Shown here: positions 11,672 through 24,300 of the stretch, piece by piece
Layout of the letters: the number at the start of each line of letters is the position of its first letter
Position numbering within the stretch: the stretch's first letter is position 1
Source: Flammula alnicola
Taxonomy: Eukaryota; Basidiomycota; Agaricomycetes; Agaricales; Strophariaceae
Direction: 5' to 3'
Length of the DNA: 64,000 nt
Assembly (NCBI GenBank): GCA_015499995.1
Contig: JADNRV010000016.1
Span: 186,001-250,000 of the forward strand
Made by a program: the position numbers and the translations under genes
Notes under the pieces: model-generated
What the model was told of the DNA's origin: nothing
Database searches by the model: none
The model's input: only the letters and a program-made list of their open reading frames with translations

Positions 11672-13425
11672 ATGACGCCTTCAGCAGCGCCTCCAACGCC
11701 CCAAGAGATCCTGCGGAAGCTGTCGGTGCATTCCGTGTCCAAGCCCAAGGTGTCTGGAACCTGCATTCCCTCTCTTTATAGCATTGACCTTATCAATGCG
11801 CCAAGCAGATACCACACCCCTCAGGAAATCCAGTGTCTGGCACTGAGTCTGATTCAGACTCTGTCTTGACGCAGGATATTACGACACCCATGACGGCGCA
11901 CGGTCCAAGCCTGCACGTTGGGTCGTCGTCGTCGCAGCCGCCGCTGTCGTCTATCGCGGAGAGACGGTCGGATAGCGGCGAGGATACGGAGGACGAGGTC
12001 GCCGTGGAGGGAGGGTGGAAGACCGCAGACATCCGCACCAAGCCCCGCAACTCTGCGGACGAGAGCGTCATCAAGGCGGGGTATTTGTGGAAGAAGGGCG
12101 AGCGGCGAAAGGTATGCCCAGCCCGGCCCTATCCGCGTTCTTCACTTATTATTGTTATTTTTATTTTTTGGTTGGCCGTTAGACGTGGAAGAAGCGCTGG
12201 TTCGTGCTACGCCCAGCACATATCGCGTACTACAAGAGCTCGGCCGAATACCAGCTGCTACGACTGCTCGAGCTCTCCGATGTCCATTCATGCACCCAAG
12301 TCAACCTGAAGCGCCACGATAACACGTTTGGCCTTATCTCTCCTGTGCGGACGTTCTACCTACAAGCATCGACCCCGCAGGAGGTGCAGGACTGGGTCAA
12401 GGCGATCGAAGAAGCCCGAGAAGCCCTGCTGGCGACCTCGACACAGACATCGGCGACCACGTCCATCCCTATCCCCATCCCCAAGGCCGGCGCGCGCTCT
12501 CTATCGCAAGGCTCCGCGCCGCTGTCTTCGTCCCCGAACCAGGCGTCCTACGGCCACGCCGTCACCTCATCCGACTCGGAGGACGCCACGAACTCGACGC
12601 AGCAGGGGTATTCTACGACATCGCCAACCCGGGCTGCGTTCGCGCTCTCACCGTCCAAGGCTTCGGCACCCCACAAAGACCCCGCCAAGGTCATCCTATC
12701 GGGGTACTTGATGAAGTGTGGATCTAAACGCCGTAACTGGCGGAAGAGATGGTTTGTGCTGACGGGCGAGAAGCTGGTCTATTCTGGGAGTCATATGGTC
12801 AGTCCATCTTTTCGCGATCTACTTATGGGTATGGTGTGGTGTGGGGTGGGGTGTGCGTATTGATTGATTGATGGACTGACGATTAACATCTTCATGATCA
12901 TAGGACACGAAGCCGCACCGTCAATTCCCGTTCAACGATATCCTAGACGCACTCGAGTACGAGCTGCCCGCCAACATGCACCGGCAGGGCCCGACGACGC
13001 CGTCCGCTGCGTCTCAAGCGCCGTACGGCGGCGCCAGCCCCGACGCAGAGGACGTCAACAGCAGCGCGCACACGTTCAAGATCGTCACCACCAAGCGGAC
13101 TTTGCTGCTCTGTGCGCCGAGTGAGGACGACGAGATCAAGTGGCTCGGGGCGATTCGCGCGCTGATTGCGCGGAGGACGGAGTCGGGGTTGGTCCCTGGG
13201 AAGTCTTCTTCCAAGTCGTCTAGCGGCACGGCGCAGGGGGGTGAGGGTGGCGGCGGCGGCGGGTCGCACTACCCCCCGACTGCTGCTGCTGCTGCTGCTG
13301 CGATGTCGGGCGTCGGTGCTGCGACGACGAGTTCGGGCATCAAGGGCAAAGTGCGTCGGTTATCAGCTGCGGGGTCGATTGGGTTGAGTGTGCATCATCA
13401 GCCTGAGGACGGAAAGGCTTCGTAA
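11672..13425 (+). CDS. Double pleckstrin-homology domain protein
   Basis: Exons 11672-11749, 11809-12111, 12183-12797 and 12904-13425 give an uninterrupted 505-residue protein. PH domain 1 (about residues 113-211) starts VIKAGYLWKKGERRK and continues WKKRWFVLRP. PH domain 2 (about 297-425) starts VILSGYLMKCGSKRRNWRKR and carries a low-complexity insertion before its last strands, ending in the PH-type helix around IKWLGAIRAL. The basic K-x(n)-K/R-x-R pattern at the start of each domain is the usual phosphoinositide-binding signature. A Ser/Gly-rich tail holds a run of seven alanines encoded by CTG/GCT repeats. No catalytic domain is present, so I infer a membrane-recruited adaptor resembling tandem-PH proteins of animals. 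Lipid specificity cannot be read from sequence. Confidence 0.88.
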
Positions 13426-15131
13426 AGCGCTTTCGTTTCCATCATGATATGCGATCGTTGGTGATGATCTTTCCTGTTTCCGGTCTTCCTTCCTTCCCTT
13501 GCTACGTGCTATTCGTTTCGTTTCTTTGCTTCCGGTTGCGTTTCTTCTCGGACAGGGACTCTATATCACTAACTATACTCTCTTTTTTTAACTTATCTCC
13601 AATTTCGCCTGTTTGTCAACCTATACACTCTTCTGTTCTGCCCTTGTTCGTGGATCCGAAAAAACCGTTGATAATTACCCCCACTACATCTGTTTTTCTG
13701 CAGCCTCCAGTTTTGTTGCCATCTCGAGTGGTTTGCAGTGTTCTAATTGTACTATTTTGCGTTTGCGATGAAATTAAAGTTCTGTGTACAATATGTATGC
13801 CTTCTAGGTCTATTGTGATATTTCTGGCAAGTTCTGGTGGCTGATTGGATTTAGGTAAGTGGTTAACATGAGGAAACATGACGGTTGTCAGAGGGGCACT
13901 GGATCTGTCTCAGTCTGAGGGACGGATGGCAGATGCAGTGCCAGATAACCTTTCGTAGAGTGGTAGGAAAATGGCATCGGATGGACGGGAAAGCGGTGAA
14001 TTGAGAGAAGTCCAGGTTGCCGACTAATACTACTCTTTTCATTCCGAAAATGTTGCGAGCGTGTGTGCCGCCGAGGGATGCGGAAATAGCGACGACACGA
14101 AGCAAGGAAGTGGAAATCTTTCCATCTAAGGCGATTGGGTTGAGGGAGAAGGCAGGGCTGCGTATAGGCTTTTCGTGGCGCGTCGGAAATGAGGGGCTGC
14201 GCAGTGCGCACACAGCCCGATTCAGAAGCAAAGGGTAGCAGCGACTTTTCCGCCTTTTGCCTTTTGCCACTTGGGACAATGATAGGCGAGGGGATGACTT
14301 GATTTACGCAATCGCAATGGAACGCAATGCGACTGGATGAGAAACACCCGCTCTGGGTCCTTTTGTTCGCTTTGGAAATCTTCCCCGTTGCTTAGCGGAT
14401 TGTGGGCGACCTGTTGATGGTGGAGAGCGCGATGGATCATCATCATCATCTATTTTCGTAGACTTTTTGAATTGGATTGTATGTAGTCACAATTGAAATA
14501 TTGAAGTTCCACTACGCCTTGTACTTTTCGAGCATATTTTAAGCATTCGCACAACGACAATCTGGCGAGATGGCACAGTCGCAGGATAGCATTCGAATAA
14601 AGTTTGGTCGACGTGAACATGGATGCCTGTGCATTGTCCGCGTTCGTGAAAGCCTGGAGTGGTACCTTACCGGGGGTTTGGTCAGAGGCGGGCGAGGCTG
14701 GTACCACACTGCAAATACCATAAAGGATAAGGATAAATGAATATTTGGGTTCAGCTCTTCGAATAACTGGGAACAGCCTCCCTGGCAAGTGCCTCGAGGC
14801 AGGGGAAGACGAAATAAATGAGGATACTGGGACCCCGAACAGCGTATTTAGTTCGAGGGGGTCGAACAAAGTGTGACAAAGAACATCCCTTCGCGGATGA
14901 TCACACACTCACCTCTCTTCCATAAACGACTCGCTCCTCCTCTACCGTCTTTGCCTACTTATACCTTGCCATGTTTTCATCCGCTGTCTTTACAGCCCCT
15001 TCATCTTTGTGAAAGTGCAACCAAACCTTACCCCCCCATTACTTGTATACTTTCAGTTGTCTTTGCTTTTGCATTGCTTTCTCCCGTCTTGTTCCACTCA
15101 TCACTCTTCGTCTTCCTCATCATAACACAGC
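13426..15131. other. Intergenic region with 3' UTR and upstream region of the first Zn2Cys6 gene
   Basis: T-rich sequence after 13426 fits a 3' UTR. The 14900-15125 stretch is strongly pyrimidine-rich and ends in cacagc just before the ATG at 15132, typical of a fungal 5' leader. No gene is evident in between. Confidence 0.55.
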
Positions 15132-17321
15132 ATGCCGCCAGTCACCACAGCAAAGTCTCCGCGGTCCAAGAAGAATATCATTATCCAGCAGAAACCCAAG
15201 GGCGCCGTCCGTGCCAAATCAGGCTGCTACACATGCCGGATCCGACGAAAGGTGTGTCTCTGGCCTTTTTCTCATGCTACTCTACTGATCATCTGTGGCG
15301 TTATCTTTGTTCAGAAATGCGATGAAAAGCGCATGGGTGGCCATGAAGATGGTCCCTGCGAGACTTGCTTCCGTCTCAAGCTCGAATGTTTGGGCTTTGG
15401 TGCGAAGCGCCCAGAGTGGCTTAGGGTGTGCCGTCTCCGCCTCTTGTCACCGCTGCCCAATTGACCATGTCTGTAGGAGAACTCTCGCGTGTCGAGCATC
15501 CGCGACCGGATCAAGGCCCACCTAGCTGCGCAGGGTATGATAAAGGGCCATGCTGGCTCTGGCTCACGCAGCGCCGTTCAGGAGGAGTTTCTGCGTCTTA
15601 GTGATCACCGGGACGACGATATGCCATATCGCACCGGCGGGTCGTCGTCGTCGTCGGACGGAAGCCCTACTAGGGAAGAGTCCGTCGACTCCGACCGCCC
15701 GTACGGTGCCCGGCTTACCCTTAGCACATCTGCCATGAGGGGCATGTACGATCCCCGCTACGACGACTACCCCGTCCATTCTGGTGGGTCTCCGTCTTTT
15801 TCAACGGACCCTTTGGGATTGACGTCGCCTTTATCGTAGATATACACTCTCGCTGTGATTCGCCCGTGACGGGGTCGTCGATACATGAGTTTGAGCCTGC
15901 TGAGTTCCCAAATATGACGTACCCATCCGATCTCGAATGTGAGGATCATTACCTTTTGTATCTTTAAATTGTAGTACTTAATGTTATCGTATTGCTTTCT
16001 TGCTTTTTTCAGTAGCACCGGCATTAAGGAGCTCTTTCTCGAGAAACAATCTCTATCACCAAACGCTCTACATCATGGATGAACTGCCTGAGCTAGAATA
16101 TGGCCCCAATTCTCTATCTCACTTCTACCCTCCGAACAAATCCCATTCGAGCTCGTCAACAACTCTATGCAAAATTATGTCAGGAACGTCGTGAAAATCC
16201 AGTATCTGCTCGGCGACAGGAACGTCCTTCCAACAATGATCTGGGACGCTATCAAAACGCACGCAGATTCACACGAAGCAGTAAACTTGCTCGCAAAAGC
16301 CTACTATGGGCGGCAGAGCGATGCCCATTTTTCAGTACTACAAGACTTTACCGTCGTCACCACCATCCGTTCACTCAAGGGCTCGCTAGAAAGCAAGGGC
16401 CGATTCACCGCCGACGACGCGATGGCGGCGCTGCACATCGTCTCGCTGTACCTCTTCGACGGCGGCCGCGGCAAGTGGGACGACTTCATCTTCTTCGCCT
16501 CGCGATACGTCAAAGACGTGCTCGAGAACCCCAACTACTACAACAACTACCCCGCCGCCCTCGAGGCCGCCAGCGCGAAGGAGCAGTTCGTCGTCAAGAC
16601 CACCATCTGGTTCGACGTCCTAGCGGCGGTGACGACGCAGCAGCCGCCTCACTTGCTCTCGTACATCCGCGAGCTGTTCAAGCCGGACCGGAGCTACGTC
16701 GGCACGCCGCCGACGTACTCGATGCTCTCGCCGATGGGGTGCGAGAACGTCGTGGTGTGGGCGCTGGCGGAGACGGCGTACCTCGCCTACTGGAAGCGGC
16801 GGCACGAGGAGATGGGCGAGCTGAGCGTGCGCGAGCTCGTGCAGAAGGTGCAGGAGATCGAGGCGCACCTGCAGCCGGGCCCGCGCCCGGAGCGCCCCCA
16901 GCCGGACAGCGACAGCTACTCGCGCTTCGTCGCGTCCGAGATCTTCCGCACGGCGACGAGGCTGTTCCTCAAGTCGGTCGAGTCGGGCGACTACCCGCAC
17001 GTGCTGGAGATCAGGGAGTGCGTGAACGAGACGTACGACGCGATCATGCAGTTCCCGCTGGGCCTGAGCGCGCTGCGGCCGGCGATCGTGCGGAGCACGG
17101 TGTTTGGGATTTTTATGTGCGGGAGCTTGAGTGATGACCGCGATCAGAGGCGCATGTTGAGGATCCAGCTGCAGCAGCATTCGGGGCATGAGGGCGTGGG
17201 GAATTGCACGACGGTGTCGACGTTGCTGGACGAGCTGTGGGCGAATCGCGATGTGTTGCCGCCTAACCACCCGGTGCAGTGGCGGCAGTATCTAAACAAG
17301 GCGCAGATCCTTCTTGTATGA
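15132..17321 (+). CDS. Zn2Cys6 transcription factor, first of two (two frame breaks)
   Basis: Exons 15132-15251 (40 codons), 15315-15425 (37 codons), 15477-15938 and 16013-17321. The binuclear zinc cluster reads CYTC, RIRRKKC, then CETC and C: spacing C-x2-C-x6-C-x12-C-x2-C-x6-C, followed by GFGAKRPEWLR. The long 3' part is an all-helical fungal regulatory domain with AALHIVSLYLFDGG and WFDVLAAVTTQQPP. The conserved frame is lost by one base near 15835 and again at the C run 16104-16107; with both repaired the protein runs to the stop at 17321. The last exon is markedly GC-rich. Targets are unknown. The adjacent downstream gene is a paralogue. Confidence 0.85.
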
Positions 17322-18859
17322 ATGAATGAAGTATGACGGACACTTATCACTTCACCGCACCCCCCTCATCATCATCATCAGCCGTTTTTATGCTCTTTTT
17401 CCTGGCCCATTTTCGTGTTCTATTATCGACGACTCGCCTTCAAATTTTGCTTTCGTGACCAACATTTCCTCTTCCCCAGTCGTACTTAATATATAATTTC
17501 TACTTGCATGAAACGCGGAAAAAGTAAGATCTATAGCAATCATGTCTGTCCGTCGTCCGAGCTTTTTGGTTCGTTGTACACGTATCTCGTCTCCTCGCGT
17601 CGGCGTTGCCTCCTAGTCTTTAATCCGAGCATTTAATTCCATTTGCCGATATTCCATTTTTGCGATCTGCACAAGTACATGAGTCCATGCATACTTGGCT
17701 CGTATGCATCATCAGTTGTCCTTGTCCTAAACCCAAGTAACGGTACGGTAATGAACGGCCGGGTGAACGGGTACCCACCCGTACCCGCACCACGCATCAT
17801 CATCCGAGGAATGCTTCTCGTCTCAGTTGTACATGCAGCTGCATACTAAGTACAGTACAGTAATACGAAAATACAAATTCGTGCCGTGGCGTGTGCTATT
17901 GCGTGCTGCTGAAACAGGATTAAGCGTGTGGGATTTCAATTAAAGTAATTGCAGAGCCGCAGTTTGTGCTGGCAACCAGTGGACGTGACAGACAAGAGAT
18001 AGAGTCTATACTTGCAACTGGCAAAACGGTAGGAGAGGAGAGTCAAAGGTGAGAAACTTGTTCCGCCTGCAGGTTGTTGATCAAATCACACGTGCCAAGA
18101 AACCCTAATAGGAATCAGGCACATTATGGCCGAAAGCAGGCAAGAGTGTGATCAATGATGTTGACCAAGGCACATGGGAAGCAATTGGCCTTCTCTCTCA
18201 GATTCGTGCGAGCGATTCGACTAGATCCCTGTTCCATCTGCGGGTGTTTCGCAGAATTAGATAAGCCATCCCGTTTTTCTCGCCATCGTCCCAAATATCC
18301 CACTCTGTCGACAAGATATTGTGGACTGTCTCTTCCTCGAGCTCTCGATAATATTTGGAGCAGATAAATCAGGCCTAGTGCACAGGATTTTGCCAACACC
18401 ACATGGGGCCAATCACGGTCGGAGCCAATGGGCTGCCGTGGTCGCTCGAAAGTTTGTTCCGATGAGGATGGAACGAAGGAAATCGTGCAGACCCAGCTGG
18501 GAATCTGCCGATCAGACCTGCCGGGAAACTCGAAACTTGACAAGTTGGATACATACCTCCACCGACAAAAAGAGATTGAACAAAGGTAAGGTAATCTATG
18601 TAGCAAGTTCCTTGGAAACAGACCCATCAAGTGTCCCAGCCCGTTTGGGTCCCTCTCCTTTTTTAGATCGACTTCCTCCTTGGTCGGTATCTGACGAACG
18701 CTTGGCCGATTTTCCCTACAACCCTTTCCTCATACATAATCGCGTCCGTATAACAAATTACTCCGACCGTATCTTGCCTCTTTTCCTCTTTCAGTTTCCT
18801 TCGGCCATTTTATAATACACCAATTCCTGTTCTGCTTCTCTCTCTAAAACTCTTTGCCA
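17322..18859. other. Intergenic region between the two Zn2Cys6 genes
   Basis: Contains the 3' UTR of the first regulator and the upstream region of the second. A pyrimidine-rich tract and a TATA-like word (ttttataatac, about 18808) lie just before the second gene's ATG. The short frames here carry no motif. Confidence 0.5.
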
Positions 18860-21310
18860 ATGGCCTACAGAAGTCACACAGCCTCTCCTGCTGGAAGCGC
18901 TTCTCCCTCCACCTCATCCTCTGCAAACGTCTCCCCTTACATCGACACAACCCCCCTCGACTCAATGGTCTCCGCAGACGACCACGACTCCTCTTACAGT
19001 GCCCATGGAACACCCAACCACTCAACGACCAGTCTACCTCGCACAATGAACGCGGGCAAAGGAGGTTGCTGGTGCGTGTTCTAGTTATTGAATAGATATG
19101 ACCCTGTGCTAACGAGGCGCGGTGCTTCGCAGGACATGCCGTGTTCGACGGAAGGTCCGTAAACATACTGATTTTCGTCGCGATAACACCCCCTCATTCA
19201 GTGCCCACCAACAGAAATGTGACGAGCAGCGAGAAGGCGACTCGTGTAGAACTTGCAAACGCCTAACCATCAAGTGTTTGGGATGGGGTCCAAAACGGCC
19301 TGATTGGATGCGGGTTAGTCAATCTCAACTCGTTTTGACTTATCACTGATGATGACGGGACGCGTATCATTAGGACAAGAAGAATGTAGATGCCTACAAG
19401 GCAAGCATCAAGGCTCAGCTCTCGCGAGCAGGCCTCATTCGTGGCCAGCCGCGCCATAATCCTATGCAAGTGCCCCAACAGCGGGGAATGCCGACCAACA
19501 CACGACAGCAGCAGACGATGAACAGCCACGGCTCCGTTGGTCTAACCCGCAACACCTTCGAGTCATTTCAGCATCCCGTTGAGACACCATTCGGCCATAG
19601 CAACAACGACCTGCTCATGCCCGCACTGCCCGGTAAGTACTTATGCCAACAAGGCAGTGTTTTCGAAAGACTCACAATACATCCTTCAGGGGCATCCAAC
19701 TCGAGCTTTGACCAACTCTCGAGGAACTTCGATCCGTTCGACCCCGCAACGAGCTTCCACTACAGCCACCCACTTTCGTCCACACCTTTCCATCATTCAC
19801 TCGTCCCCGATTCCCTCAATGATTTCGGGCTGCTCCCCCCGTCAGCGACCGACCCCTTGGGTTTCGCGGACCAAATTTCGCCCTACCACATGCCTGCTGG
19901 CCAATCGGGCGGCCAAGAGGAATTGGTAATGCACTATTTCGACAACGTGCGGAAAGTACAACCGTTCTTCGCCGGCGAGGCGTTGACTGATATCACGTAT
20001 TCAGTAAGCACAACTGAGTACCAGTTTACACTTGAAGACGTAGCTGACCTTTGGATAATAGGCCATCGTCGAGGAACCTCACGGAGCAGTTACTTTGGCA
20101 ATATGTGCCCTCGCCGACTTGCATTTGAAGCAAATGAGGATCTCGCAAGGGCTAGAAGCTCCCAACCAAGCATCTGAAAATTCACATGCAACCTATCTCA
20201 AAAATGAGGCCTTGTTAAAACTAGAGACAAATAAAAATACTCACGGATGCTGGACTGACAACGACGCGATTGCCGCTCTCCATCTCCTCAGCTTGTCGCA
20301 GCTATCGGGCGGCGGCAGCGACTGGGAGACACCATTCAACATCCTCAGCCAATGGCTCCACCAGACGAACCTGCACCTCGCCGAAGACCCTTGGATGGCA
20401 TTCCTCAACCTCAGCCCAGCCACGCAGCATTATGTCAAGGCGACACTGGTACGTTTTCGATCAGTTTTCCGAGCTTCCGGAATCCTTACGTTATACCCCA
20501 CAGTGGCTGACGTGTTTTCCAGTCTGTCGGTTCCGCGACCCCCGAAGTTCTTGCCTCTGTGGAAGAGCCTCCTGGGGAACAGGGCAATTATTGGGCGAAT
20601 GGCAACGACTTGGAGATGCCCCGTCGACTTCGGATGGACGCCTTGACGGGATGTCCAGATGAAGCGATGTTGGCCATCGCCGAGGTCTCTTCGCTCGCGC
20701 ACTGGAAAGCTGCTCAGCTGCGCAACGGGTGCCTCAGCTATCCCGAACTCATCCGACGAGGTACTGCCATCGAACAACAATTGCGACGCTATCAAACCGA
20801 CCTCTCGATGGCCAGTGACGCCTCGCAAACACGGTTGCACAGTACTGCGGGTGTAACCCCAACAGACGAAGAACGGTCGCTCATCGCGAGTGTCTTCCGA
20901 GAAACAGCGAACCTGTATCTCCATACAGTGCTCAGCAATTCCACCCCTGGTGAGTTTTCAAAGCTTCAGTATTTTCTGGTACATGTTTGGCTGACATAAG
21001 CTCTATGATTAGGCGTACCTGAAATCAGTAACGCCGTCGAATGATTGTTCGCCTCTTTTCCCAACTTCCCCCCAGCGAGCTTGATCGCTCTCTTATCTTC
21101 CCGATATGTCTTGCGGGATGCATGACTAACGACTCGACGAGAAGAGATTTCTTCAAGAGCCGCATCAGGGCCTTGAACGAGAGCTATGGCAACTTGTTGC
21201 CGACTCGCCGACTAATGGAGGCAGTCTGGCAAAAGCGCGATGTCGGCGGTAAAGAAGTAGATGTTCGTGAAACAATACGAGAGCAGGGGCTCAAGTTGCT
21301 CCTCATTTGA
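18860..21310 (+). CDS. Zn2Cys6 transcription factor, second of two (three frame breaks)
   Basis: The start at 18860 (MAYRSHTASPAGS) follows a CT-rich leader. The zinc cluster is assembled across introns: CWTC, RVRRKKC, then CRTC and C, spacing C-x2-C-x6-C-x8-C-x2-C-x6-C, followed by GWGPKRPDWMR. This is the same layout, including the intron after RRK and the one after the KRP.W.R block, as the gene at 15.1 kb. The regulatory domain follows (AIVEEPHGAVTLAICALADL, AALHLLSLSQLSGG). Single-base losses break it near 20508, in the G run 20574-20577, and near 21040. The stop is 21308-21310. I infer a diverged tandem duplicate; the pair probably arose locally. Confidence 0.83.
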
Positions 21311-24300
21311 ACAAAATAACCTGCACATTAAAGCACGATTGATGATTTCAATGTTATTATATGACGACGCACCTAATTGCCCTCGTCCAGCTATTCCCTC
21401 TTCGTTCTACACCTGCTACACGTCCCCTTGATATCCCATGTATTTCTATGTACGCATATATCCCCTATATAAAATAATATCAACCTATGTTTTAAAGTCA
21501 ACAATGAAAGGAAAACTCCTGCCTTTATGTTCAATCGGAAATGCGGAACAAACAGCGCCCAAAGAACAAGAGCGCTATTTTTCTTGCCAAATGCTGATTT
21601 CACCTGGGCCACAGGGGAAGCGCTTCCGAGTCACATGGGCGCTGGCGCGGAGTCGGCGCTCCCAATCACAACCCTGCCCGATGAGCAAGAAAACCTGCAG
21701 AAAATCGCAGAAAATGTATGAAAGAAAACCAAGCACCTTAGGCTGCTCTAGAGTGTCCTTGAGACCTCCTTAGAGCACCTGAGCTGATTAGAAGGGGTGG
21801 AAGAAGAAGTGCGGGTCCGAGACCTGATAATTACACCGTGTGGGTGCTGCATTTCCCGAGTAGACCGGGAAAAGGCACTCGAGGGTCCTATGGGCAAGTT
21901 TTTGCCGCCAAACTGCACCAGATGCGCTGGATGGTCGACCTGAACGACATTGAGCGAAGAAAGGCGGGTGGTGGTGGTCAGAGAGAAAGGGAGGGGGGTT
22001 GATTTCATGGGCGCGTGTGGGACGTTGGCAGGTTTATACCGGTGCTACCGGGAATCCTGATTTTTGTTTGGCTCCTGCTATATATGGTTGTTTGGCTGCT
22101 TTTTATTGTACAGGTGACTCGCAAGGCGCTCAAGCACTCTCCCTTTGAGGCAATGGGCGCGCACTTTATGCCCCTTGCATTACAGGAACCCCACGAATAA
22201 AGAGCGCTCAGATACGCCCATCGTAGGCGCTCACACCCCCAGCAGCGCTCTCTCTATTTACGCCTCGGCTTTCCTCATCCAGCATCGTCTACTGAAATAC
22301 CCTGGAGCTCCAAATCCATTCGATGCCACTCGCTGATGGACCACGCCAGTGAGTCTTAAAATGTGCTCAGCGGCCGCTCGCGAATCTTTGCAGCTCTGAA
22401 ATACCCTACGACACTGCGAAGGCGCTCTCTTCCTGCTCCTTACGGTCTGTAAGTACTAACTTAGACTGTCCACCGCTGCTTGCATTTAAAATATCCATCT
22501 ATCTCAAAGGACTATTGATAGAGGATGTGAAGGTGTGTTAGCGTGATTACTGCCTAAGCCTAGACCCTGCTTAAAAACCCTAAGATTTTTGACAGTTGTT
22601 CGCCAAGTTCAACAGTCAACAAAACATAAATTTCCGAGGGCCCCGAACGATTGACCTGTTTGGAAAGAAGTCTTATCCTTTGAATCTCGGGCCTTTTAAC
22701 GTTCGTCGACTCCTTGTCCTAGCCCAAATATCTTCGTACTCGCCTCGTGGACACAATTCGTCGCTACTACCGATGACCGCGTGCCATCCCGACAAGTTCG
22801 GCCAAGCAACAAGTACAGCTCCCTATGCCATCATGATCAGCCTCTCATGGTCGTGTCCTGCTGTCAATCCATCATCGTGGTCGTTACGACGCGGTTGTAT
22901 TTCTTCTCTCTCCGATGTAAACGAAATATTATATGAAAGTGAGCGCGGTTCCTTTCCCTTGACCTCGCTAAATTTCTGAGAAACAATAGCTTTTTGCCCA
23001 CTATTGCACAGCGTGGACAAGCATTGCCCGACCTCTGTGATTATTAACTTGCCTATCTAAAAATTATGACAAGGTTTGATACGGACCGTCTAGATTTCCA
23101 TGATTGCTCACACAGCGCTCAGTTACGGGACCTTTGATATGAGCCCTACATATGGTGTCTAGATATCTATTCCTCGACGCATTCTCTAGCTACCGCAACT
23201 CCCCTCCCAGGGTCTATCTTTCCATCATTCTACGCGTTCTTCCGAGCTCTTCTAACCACGAGAACTTGATGGTCCAACTCTGGTCATTATGTTGCTGCTC
23301 AGGGTACGTGTTTCTATGTTCAGTCGTCCCTCGAAACTTATGAAGGAAGACATCAGGAATCCCGTAGCTACGGCCGACTCCGCGGTTATCGATTATCATT
23401 AATGCAGAGTTTAATTCTGCACCATTGCATTCTCTGCGCACGGCCCCGAACAGATCTTCAATGATCGTTGCTTCCGTTAGGCTTGGATGTCAATATCATC
23501 CACTCTGGCAGCTATGACACCGCCCGTCCCCCCTGAACTGAATGGCTGGCAAGGAAACGCTCCTCGAGATGACGTGCTCTCTTTTGTCTGCTCTCTCCTC
23601 CGATGGAACTCGAGTTGACCTGCCTATTAATAAGAGTGAATGTCGAGATGCATCAAAAGTCTCATCCCCTGATATATTACTGACTTGTTCTTCCGCCAAT
23701 ATGACCCATTCAAGGAGCTAAATGCTGATGGATGGAGCGTGAGGACCCTAAACTTCAGATTCACGAAATCCTCAACTCGACAACCTCATCATTACGCACA
23801 ATATCGATTCATCGACGTACTTTGGCCAATGAGGTACGCAAGTCATTCGTCGGTGATCTCGGTTCAATTCGAAGATATCTTAACCCAGCGAGTAACGGAA
23901 TCGGAGCAATTTAGATAATACGAGAAGGAGACGGTACAGTATATTGAAGATTACTCGGTGTCGGTGGTTGCTCGGAATCGAGATTGTTTGTTCACCTCTT
24001 TGAACTTTCCTAGGATCAGACCGATTCGCAATGGATTGGCAATCAAACGAGCTTGAATCCATATGATGGATTCAATGGACTGAAAAGGTGGCTTGCGCGA
24101 TACTCACCACATCGTGCGACGTACATCGGCAATCGATGTCGTCCGAGTCATGTAAAGTATAGTGTATCCTCTCTGTACCCCTTTTACTATTAAGTTGATT
24201 TAGGCGTGCTGCCGTTGATGAGTAGCTCGTGGTTGCTTGATAATATAATCATTAAGTCAGATAATGCAAACTTGAACCTACTTGAACTTATCATACTTGA

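Noticed and set aside
16620..17270. A 216-codon minus-strand frame rich in Arg and His
   Set aside because: It is the shadow of the GC-rich last exon of the first Zn2Cys6 gene.
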